A stretch of 13,666 nucleotides of DNA, taken from NCBI RefSeq assembly GCF_001557215.1, contig NZ_LSJM01000467.1, positions 1-13,666 of the forward strand, written 5' to 3'. The notes under the pieces are model-generated. The model searched no databases and was not told the DNA's origin. It worked only from the letters and a program-made list of their open reading frames with translations. Made by a program: the position numbers and the translations under genes. How positions within the stretch are numbered: the first letter of the stretch is position 1; each line of letters opens with the position of its first letter. The DNA is from Sphingomonas sp. CCH9-E2. Its GTDB lineage: Bacteria; Pseudomonadota; Alphaproteobacteria; Sphingomonadales; Sphingomonadaceae. Shown here one piece after another: positions 8,766 to 13,666 of the stretch.

Positions 8766-9888
8766 GGGTCGTCACCGGCATGCGAATGGTCGCGGCAAAC
8801 CCACCCTCGGGGCGCGGCCCGGCCTCCAGCGATGCCGCGTCGCCGAACCGCACCGTGAGCCGGTCGCGAACGTTGCGCAGGCCGACGCACGTGCCGTTCG
8901 CCACCTGCACGCCTTCGCCGTCGTCGATGACCGCGATCACGAGCATCATGCCTTCGATCCACGCACGAACGCGGACCTCCACCGGACGACGCGCGGGCGC
9001 CACACCATGCTTGATCGCATTCTCGACCAGCGGCTGGAGCAACAGCCCGGGCACGCAGGCGCGCTCCGCCTCCGGCGTGATGTCGAACACGCTGCGCAGC
9101 CGCTGGGGAAAGCGGATCGCTTCGATCTCCAGATACAGGCGTTGCAGCGCGATCTCGTCAGCCAGCGGCACATCCTCGGTCGGCTCGGCGGACAGGCTGG
9201 TGCGGAAAAAGGTCGACAGGTTGAGGATCATCGTTTCGGCATCCTCGCGCCGCCCGGCCATCACCAGCGATGAGATCGAGTTGAGCGTGTTGAACAGGAA
9301 ATGCGGGTTCACCTGATAGCGCAGCGCGCGCAGCTCTGCCGTCTGCGCCGCAGTGCGCAGCCGCGCCGCCTCCCGCTCCGAAGCGCGCACTGCTCCGGCA
9401 TAGGACAAGGCAAGGTATAGGATCGCCCAGGCGAGGTTGAAGAAATACCAGTGAATCGCATTGTCCGCGATTACATGAGCGGGACCCTTCTTCTCCTCAT
9501 GCGCCTCCAGCGCCTTGTGCGTCGCGGACTTCTCCGCGTCGGACTTTTCCAGTTCGGGCTTGGGGTCGACGACGTAAAAGGACAGGTAGTTGACCGTCGA
9601 ATAGGCGGTGGACGACACAGCCGCGAACAGGAATGCCGCAGCGACCCGTAACCGCAGGCTGCGCTGCTCCAATGGACGCAACGCCAGATACATCAGCGTG
9701 GTGAAGCCAATCCCGCACAGCGACACCCAGGCGCGATTGTCGAGCGCCGACCAGTGATCCGGGTAATCCATGATCCACGCGCGCAGCGTAACGCTGACAT
9801 AATAAAATGCCCAGAAACCGATGATCGACAGCACCGCAACGCGCGGTGGAACCGTGTAGCGGGAGGGCGCGTGCGAATGATTGGCCAT
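8755..9888 (-). CDS. LytS-type sensor histidine kinase (His_kinase family)
   Basis: 377-residue membrane kinase. Four hydrophobic segments occupy about 17-36, 54-72, 82-106 and 145-166, with a charged loop (110-138) between the third and fourth. Then comes the LytS-type kinase core: phosphoacceptor His196 in QVNPHFLFNTLNS, N box LVENAIKHG (Asn290), G1 box DDGEG (322-326) and GLRNVRDRL (336-344). No PAS or GAF domain is present, so the membrane segments or the loop are the likely sensor. It should phosphorylate the overlapping LytTR regulator. The frame is open to 10080, but the sequence before ATG 9888 is antisense to the Hpt-like gene and its trailer. No Shine-Dalgarno is evident, and a dyad covers the start codon. 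Confidence 0.93.
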   Translation of the reverse strand: MANHSHAPSRYTVPPRVAVLSIIGFWAFYYVSVTLRAWIMDYPDHWSALDNRAWVSLCGIGFTTLMYLALRPLEQRSLRLRVAAAFLFAAVSSTAYSTVNYLSFYVVDPKPELEKSDAEKSATHKALEAHEEKKGPAHVIADNAIHWYFFNLAWAILYLALSYAGAVRASEREAARLRTAAQTAELRALRYQVNPHFLFNTLNSISSLVMAGRREDAETMILNLSTFFRTSLSAEPTEDVPLADEIALQRLYLEIEAIRFPQRLRSVFDITPEAERACVPGLLLQPLVENAIKHGVAPARRPVEVRVRAWIEGMMLVIAVIDDGEGVQVANGTCVGLRNVRDRLTVRFGDAASLEAGPRPEGGFAATIRMPVTTHGC

Positions 9889-9906
9889 CACGTCATCTAA
9901 CGTGAT
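9887..9906 (-). promoter_or_regulatory. Dyad overlapping the histidine kinase start codon
   Basis: ATCACGT (9887-9893) and ACGTGAT (9900-9906) form a perfect 7-bp inverted repeat with a 6-base spacer. The inner-strand arm contains the first two bases of the kinase ATG (9886-9888). In DNA it could be an operator; in mRNA it would fold a hairpin that buries the start codon. Confidence 0.4.
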
Positions 9907-9979
9907 CGCCCGTTCCGATACCACTAACACAAGGCGCGTTGGTCGAAGCGGGTGAGCCGTCCGTCGAAAGCCTATTGGT

Positions 9980-10002
9980 GCGGCGCGTGCATCGCGCGCC
10001 GC
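9980..10002 (-). terminator. GC-rich hairpin after the Hpt-like gene
   Basis: GCGGCGCG (9980-9987) and CGCGCCGC (9995-10002) form a perfect 8-bp stem with a 7-base loop, starting 7 bases after the Hpt-like stop codon. Only three T follow at a distance on the minus strand, so it may attenuate read-through into the kinase rather than end transcription. Confidence 0.4.
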
Positions 10003-10009
10003 TGCTGGA

Positions 10010-10303
10010 TCAGAGCCGCTCGACCGCCCGCTCGATCTTGCGCAGCACCGCGCGGTCGCCCGCCGGCGCATCGGCGGCATCCTGGGCCAGCGCCATCAGC
10101 CGGATCGCGCCGAAGCTGGCCGCCAGCCCCTTGAGCCGCAGTGCGGCGCTGCGCCACCCCTCGGGGTCGTCGGCCTTGGCCAGCCCCTCCAGCGCGCGTT
10201 TCGCGCTATCGAGGAACGCCCCGCGAAGCTCCGCAATCAGCCCGGGCTCATCGCCCACCGCCGCCGCCAGAGTCGCATCGATTGCACCGGGATCATACGC
10301 CAT
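10010..10303 (-). CDS. Hpt-like protein lacking the phospho-histidine
   Basis: 97-residue helical protein matching the Hpt (histidine phosphotransfer) fold. The core motif H-x-L-K-G-x-A of active Hpt domains reads LRLKGLAASFGA here (55-66): Lys58 and Gly59 are kept, but position 55 is Leu (codon CTG), not His. It therefore should not accept phosphate and may act as a docking or inhibitory partner of a response regulator, or be non-functional. The reading frame is intact and the rest of the motif is well kept, which argues against simple decay. The ATG at 10303 has AGGG 7 bases upstream. It lies 121 bases upstream of the histidine kinase on the same strand and is divergent from the TipN-like gene. 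The identification as Hpt-like is by motif only. Confidence 0.78.
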   Translation of the reverse strand: MAYDPGAIDATLAAAVGDEPGLIAELRGAFLDSAKRALEGLAKADDPEGWRSAALRLKGLAASFGAIRLMALAQDAADAPAGDRAVLRKIERAVERL

Positions 10304-10314
10304 GCCCGACCCTA

Positions 10315-10319
10315 GATTC
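10315..10319. promoter_or_regulatory. GATTC (GANTC, CcrM-type) site between divergent genes
   Basis: GANTC is the target of the cell-cycle methyltransferase CcrM in alphaproteobacteria. This copy sits in the 81-base divergent region. GANTC also occurs inside several genes of the window, so a single site is weak evidence. Confidence 0.3.
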
Positions 10320-10325
10320 GCCGTG

Positions 10326-10354
10326 CTTAATGAGTGGTTTCACAATGCTATGCC
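10326..10354 (+). promoter_or_regulatory. Candidate promoter of the TipN-like gene with a TTAA half-site
   Basis: CTTAAT (10326-10331) and TATGCC (10349-10354) are 17 bases apart, a sigma-70-like pair of weak quality that would start transcription near 10361. TTAA at 10327-10330 is followed after 7 bases by TTTC, a partial match to the CtrA box TTAA-N7-TTAA. Pattern matching only. Confidence 0.25.
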
Positions 10355-10384
10355 TGGACGGGGCGACTGTGCTAAACCGGGACG

Positions 10385-12682
10385 ATGAACGGGGGAACGA
10401 ACAAGCTCGGACCGCGTCCGCTCGACGACGAGGACGATGAACTGCTGCTCGTCGAAGAGGCGCCAGCGCCGGTCGAGGCAGCGCCCGCAGCCGATGGCGC
10501 GGAGGATGACGCGCCGCAGGCGCTGCGCGCGCCATGGCTCGCCGCAACGCTCGCGCTCGGGCTGGTCGTCGCATGGCTGGGGGTCGCCGGCTGGTTGCTC
10601 CAGCCGGTGTTCGCCGCCCCGCCCCCGCCTGCACAGCTGGTTCAGCTGATCGCCGCGCTCTGCGTGCCCCCCGCGCTGGTCGGCATCCTGTGGCTACTCG
10701 CCCAGCGCAACAGCGCGGCGGAAGCGCGCCGCTTCGGCCAGACCGCGCGCGCAATGCGGGCCGAGGCCGCGAGCCTTGAGCGCGTCGTCGCCACGCTATC
10801 GCGCAAGATCGAGGCGAACCGCGCCGAACTCGCCGATCAGACCACCGCGCTGATGGCGATGGGCGACCGCGCCGCCGAGCGGCTTCAGGCCATCTCCAAC
10901 GGCATGGCCGCCGAAGCCCGCGCCGTGTCGGACAGTGCGCAGAAACTCGTCGACAGCAGCAGCGCCGCCGAAAAGAGTGTCGGCATCGTCCTGTCCTCCC
11001 TGCCCAAGGCGCACGAAGAGATGACCGGCATGGCCGCCACGCTCGACGCGGCGGGCATGAAGGCCAGCGAACACGCCTCCGCACTCGACGCACAGCTTGT
11101 CGCGCTCGCCGAGCGCGGGCGTGAGGCCGATACGATCGCCGGTGGCGCCGCCCAGCGCCTCGCCGCGCACATCGCGCGGATGGAGGCGACCAGCGAAAAT
11201 GCCGGCACCAGGCTGGAGGGCGTCGCCGCCAGCATGTCCGAAACCGTCGATGCCATGCTCGACCGCGCCGCCGCTGCCGTGGACGAGGCGCGCAAGGGCA
11301 TCGCCGCACAGGGCGAAGCGATGCTCGCGATGCTCGCCGCCAATCAGGCCTCGCTCGACAAGGCTGGGCGCGACAGCATCGACACGGTCGGTGCACGCAT
11401 TGGAGAGGTCGAGGAGACGATCGGGCGCATCGCCGACCGATTGGGTGAGGAACAGACCCGGGTCGACATCCTGCTCGCCTCGGTCACCGGCGGCATCGCC
11501 CAGGCCGATGGTCAGCTCGCCTCGCTCCACAGCCACGGTATGGAACGCACTCAGGCGCTCGCCGCGTCGATCAGCGCGCTCGACAGCTCGGCGAGTGCCA
11601 TGACCGAAACGCTGCGGGACGGCGACGCCACCGCCCGCCGCGTCATCGCCACCGCCGAGGAACTGCTCACCGCACTCGACGCCTCCGCCCGCGAAATGGA
11701 CGAGACGATGCCCGAGGCGCTGGTGCGGCTGGAGGAGCGGATCGGCGCAACGCGCGGCGTCATCGCCGCGTCGAAGCCCGAACTGCTCGCGCTCGTCACC
11801 GCGGCCGAGAGCACCCACGACGCGATCGAGGCGATTGCAGACGTCGTCCGCACACAGCGCGACATGCTGGCCAAGACTCAGGCATCGTTGCTCGAATCGC
11901 TCGCAGACGGACAGGCCAAGACCGCGCAGCTTGAGGATGTCGTCGACCGCGCCATCGCCAACGCCCGCCGCTTCGCCGAGGACGCCGCCCCCGCGCTGGT
12001 CGACGCGCTGCTCCGCATCCGCGAAACCGCCAACGCCGCGTCCGATCAGGCCCGCGCCGCGCTCGCCGGCATTGTGCCGGAGGCGACCCGCCAGCTCGAG
12101 GACGCCGGTTCCGCCGCGCTGCGCCGCGCGCTCGACGCCAGTGTGCGCTCTCAGTTGATCGAACTCGGCGAGGTGACGCAGGGTGCAGTCAACGCCGCCG
12201 CGCGCGCCAGCGAACGGCTCGCCCAGCAAATGCTGTCGATCAACGACGCCTCGGCCCAGGTCGAAGCGCGCATCGACGAGGCCCGCGCCGAACGCGAAAA
12301 TGCCGACCGCGACAATTTCGCGCGCCGCGTGTCGCTGCTGGTCGAAGCGCTCAACTCCGCTTCGATCGACATTTCCAAGGCGTTCGCGCACGAAGTGTCG
12401 GACAGCGCCTGGGCGGCATATCTGAAGGGCGACCGCGGCGTCTTCACCCGCCGCGCCGTCCGCCTGCTCGACAGCGGCCAGGCCCGCGAAGTGTCGTCGC
12501 TCTACGAGGGCGACCCCGACTTCCGCGAACAGGTCAACCGCTACATTCATGATTTCGAAGCGATGCTGCGTCAGGTGCTCGCCCTGCGCGATGGCGCGCC
12601 GCTGGGCGTGACGCTGCTCTCGTCCGACATGGGCAAGCTCTACGTCGCACTGGCTCAGGCGATCGAGCGGCTGCGGGGGTAA
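10385..12682 (+). CDS. Membrane-anchored coiled-coil protein, TipN-like
   Basis: 765 residues: an acidic, Ala/Pro-rich cytoplasmic N-terminus (about 14-45), two transmembrane helices (about 51-73 and 85-106) forming a hairpin, then over 500 residues of Ala-, Glu- and Gln-rich helix with little Pro, expected to be coiled coil, and a distinct, better-structured C-terminal block (about 640-765, containing YLKGDRGVFTRRAVRLLDSG and YIHDFEAMLRQVLALRDG). Size, two N-terminal helices and long cytoplasmic coiled coil match Caulobacter TipN, a new-pole landmark that directs division polarity and chromosome segregation. The match is by architecture and recollection of the C-terminus, not alignment; a chemoreceptor is unlikely because no signalling hairpin is seen. 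An in-frame TAA at 10373 fixes the start at ATG 10385, although GGGA is only 2 bases away. It is divergent from the Hpt-like gene. Confidence 0.88.
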   Translation: MNGGTNKLGPRPLDDEDDELLLVEEAPAPVEAAPAADGAEDDAPQALRAPWLAATLALGLVVAWLGVAGWLLQPVFAAPPPPAQLVQLIAALCVPPALVGILWLLAQRNSAAEARRFGQTARAMRAEAASLERVVATLSRKIEANRAELADQTTALMAMGDRAAERLQAISNGMAAEARAVSDSAQKLVDSSSAAEKSVGIVLSSLPKAHEEMTGMAATLDAAGMKASEHASALDAQLVALAERGREADTIAGGAAQRLAAHIARMEATSENAGTRLEGVAASMSETVDAMLDRAAAAVDEARKGIAAQGEAMLAMLAANQASLDKAGRDSIDTVGARIGEVEETIGRIADRLGEEQTRVDILLASVTGGIAQADGQLASLHSHGMERTQALAASISALDSSASAMTETLRDGDATARRVIATAEELLTALDASAREMDETMPEALVRLEERIGATRGVIAASKPELLALVTAAESTHDAIEAIADVVRTQRDMLAKTQASLLESLADGQAKTAQLEDVVDRAIANARRFAEDAAPALVDALLRIRETANAASDQARAALAGIVPEATRQLEDAGSAALRRALDASVRSQLIELGEVTQGAVNAAARASERLAQQMLSINDASAQVEARIDEARAERENADRDNFARRVSLLVEALNSASIDISKAFAHEVSDSAWAAYLKGDRGVFTRRAVRLLDSGQAREVSSLYEGDPDFREQVNRYIHDFEAMLRQVLALRDGAPLGVTLLSSDMGKLYVALAQAIERLRG

Positions 12683-12707
12683 TCGCCCACCACAGCCGTT
12701 TGCCGCT

Positions 12708-12838
12708 CAATCCTCCCCCGCCAGGGGGAGGTGGCAGCGTAGCTGACGGAGGGGGAGGAAACGCGACGATCGAGAGGGCACAGCCGCCCTCCCCCTCCAT
12801 CGCCTCCGGCGACACCTCCCCCTGGCGGGGAAGGATTG
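12708..12838. repeat. Composite REP-like inverted repeat
   Basis: Two 26-base outer arms (12708-12733 and 12813-12838) are inverted copies differing at one position. Each holds its own near-palindrome; in the left one CCTCCCCC (12712-12719) and GGGGGAGG (12724-12731) pair around a GCCA loop. A second inner pair, GGAGGGGGAGG (12748-12758) and its complement within 12787-12797, lies inside. The whole 131-base element fills most of the gap between the convergent TipN-like and serine hydrolase genes. It looks like a mobile palindromic unit in inverted pairs. It has no T run, but the stems could block transcription from both sides. Confidence 0.85.
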
Positions 12839-12842
12839 GCAC

Positions 12843-13666
12843 TTATTCCTTCGCCGCCGCCTGAACCTTCATCGCGAACGCCATCCGCTCCTGCGCCAGC
12901 GCCCGGTCGCTTGCGCGCGGCCAGGCGGCGCTGGTGACCATCACCAGCTTGCGCGCCGGATCGACGATGATCGATTGGCCGAAAATGCCCTGCGCCGCGA
13001 ACACGCCGCCCGCCGGCACCCACCATTGATAGCCATAGCCGCCGCCGGGAAAGCTCACCTGCGCCTTGGTCGCGTCCGCGAACCATCCGGCTGGCACGAT
13101 GCCCTTGCCGCCCTCCAGCGCCATCTGGCCGATCCGCCCATAATCGCGCAGCGACACCGACAGGCAGCATCCCGACACTTCCGCGCCGGTCTGGTCGGTC
13201 ATCCAGAACGCGTCGCGCTCCATGCCGTATGGCTTCCAGATCTTCTCCTCGAGATAGGCCGAGAGCGACTTGCGCGTCGCGCGGCGCACCAACACGCCGA
13301 TCAAATTGGTCTCGCCGGTCTTGTAGACGAACTTGACCCCCGGATCGCTCTCGCGCGGCAGCTTGCGCATGTAGAAGACGGTCGGATCCTGCCCGGCCGG
13401 CACCGCCTCGGCAAACATCCGCGCCACGTCGCTATTGGGGTTGGTGTAGTCCTCATTCCACTTCACCCCCGACGTCATCGTCAGCAGTTGGCGGATCGTC
13501 ACGCCGTCATATCCCGCCCCGGCCAAGTCAGGGATGTAGCGCGTCACGGGATCGTCGATCGACTTGATATAGCCGTCCTTGATCGCCGCGCCGACCAGGG
13601 TCGATGTCACCGACTTGGCGACCGAAAAACTCGTCCAGCGCCCCTCCGGCCCATAGCCGCGGGCAT
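12843..13666 (-). CDS. Serine hydrolase of the beta-lactamase family (partial, N-terminus outside the window)
   Basis: About 274 C-terminal residues are visible; the frame runs off the window edge, so signal peptide and start are missing. The SxxK motif is present as SFSVAKS (Ser codon 13623-13625, Lys 13614-13616), which identifies the class C/esterase-type fold (COG1680). The second motif appears as YKTGETN (Tyr codon 13323-13325) in place of the classical YxN. The region near 12975-12995 encoding GIFGQS takes the place of the KTG motif. The blocks QLLTMTSGVKWNEDY and GYGYQWWVP are typical of this group, which includes 6-aminohexanoate-dimer hydrolases and esterases, so beta-lactam hydrolysis is not implied. 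GTG 13608-13610 is in frame but lies after the active-site Ser and is not the start. Confidence 0.9.
   Translation of the reverse strand, partial: ARGYGPEGRWTSFSVAKSVTSTLVGAAIKDGYIKSIDDPVTRYIPDLAGAGYDGVTIRQLLTMTSGVKWNEDYTNPNSDVARMFAEAVPAGQDPTVFYMRKLPRESDPGVKFVYKTGETNLIGVLVRRATRKSLSAYLEEKIWKPYGMERDAFWMTDQTGAEVSGCCLSVSLRDYGRIGQMALEGGKGIVPAGWFADATKAQVSFPGGGYGYQWWVPAGGVFAAQGIFGQSIIVDPARKLVMVTSAAWPRASDRALAQERMAFAMKVQAAAKE

Noticed and set aside
9889..10080. N-terminal extension of the histidine kinase to 10080
   Set aside because: The extension is Arg/Ala-rich, overlaps the Hpt-like gene on the same strand in another frame and adds no domain; ATG 9888 precedes the first membrane helix directly.
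10293..11396. Arg-rich 367-codon frame on the minus strand
   Set aside because: It overlaps both the Hpt-like start and the TipN-like gene and has the extreme Arg/Ala bias of a shadow frame.
10796..12550. 584-codon open frame on the minus strand
   Set aside because: It lies entirely antisense to the TipN-like gene; its Gly/Asp/Arg-rich translation is what high-GC shadow frames give, with no domain.
12708..12838. CRISPR array
   Set aside because: The repeated units are inverted, not direct, and there are no regular spacers; it is a palindromic element.
12534..12842. Pro/Gly-rich 102-codon frame on the minus strand in the gap before the serine hydrolase
   Set aside because: It is simply the translation of the CCTCCCCC repeat element plus the antisense of the TipN-like C-terminus.

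Overview
The window looks like chromosomal DNA from a high-GC alphaproteobacterium, most likely a sphingomonad (Sphingomonas or a close relative). The signs are a UrcA-family periplasmic protein, an EttA-type ABC-F protein, a LytS/LytTR pair next to a small Hpt-like protein, a large membrane-anchored coiled-coil protein resembling the polar landmark TipN, and a CCTCCCCC/GGGGGAGG intergenic palindrome of a kind I associate with these genomes. No tRNA, rRNA, CRISPR array, insertion sequence or prophage gene is visible, and no gap between genes exceeds about 255 bases.

Layout. 84-1679 (+): nadA (quinolinate synthase, NAD biosynthesis), then a solitary Uma2-family nuclease-like protein. 1686-2672 (-): a PhyH-type Fe(II)/2-oxoglutarate dioxygenase. 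2753-3322 (+): an unrecognised single-pass membrane protein with six cysteines; its stop overlaps that of ettA. 3319-4998 (-): ettA, with a small HEAGH-containing protein (5074-5550, -) upstream. 5635-7005 (+): a secreted M28 metallopeptidase. 7148-7372 (+): a 74-residue lipoprotein with a strong terminator. 7627-7965 (+): a UrcA-family protein. 8022-10303 (-): a signalling cluster transcribed as Hpt-like protein, LytS-type histidine kinase, LytTR response regulator. 10385-12682 (+): the TipN-like protein, divergent from the Hpt-like gene. 12708-12838: composite inverted repeat. 12843-13666 (-): a SxxK serine hydrolase cut by the window edge.

How the genes relate. The kinase and regulator overlap by 11 bases and form a two-component system. 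The Hpt-like protein just upstream has Leu where the phospho-accepting His should be, so it probably does not carry phosphate. Its divergent partner is the TipN-like protein, and the 81-base region between them carries a GATTC site and a TTAA half-site that would suit cell-cycle control. From 5.6 to 8.0 kb there is a run of exported proteins (peptidase, lipoprotein, UrcA). Most of the rest is ordinary housekeeping sequence. The points most worth a second look are the His-less Hpt, the TipN-like gene and its control region, the dyad over the kinase start codon, the HEAGH protein and the composite repeat.
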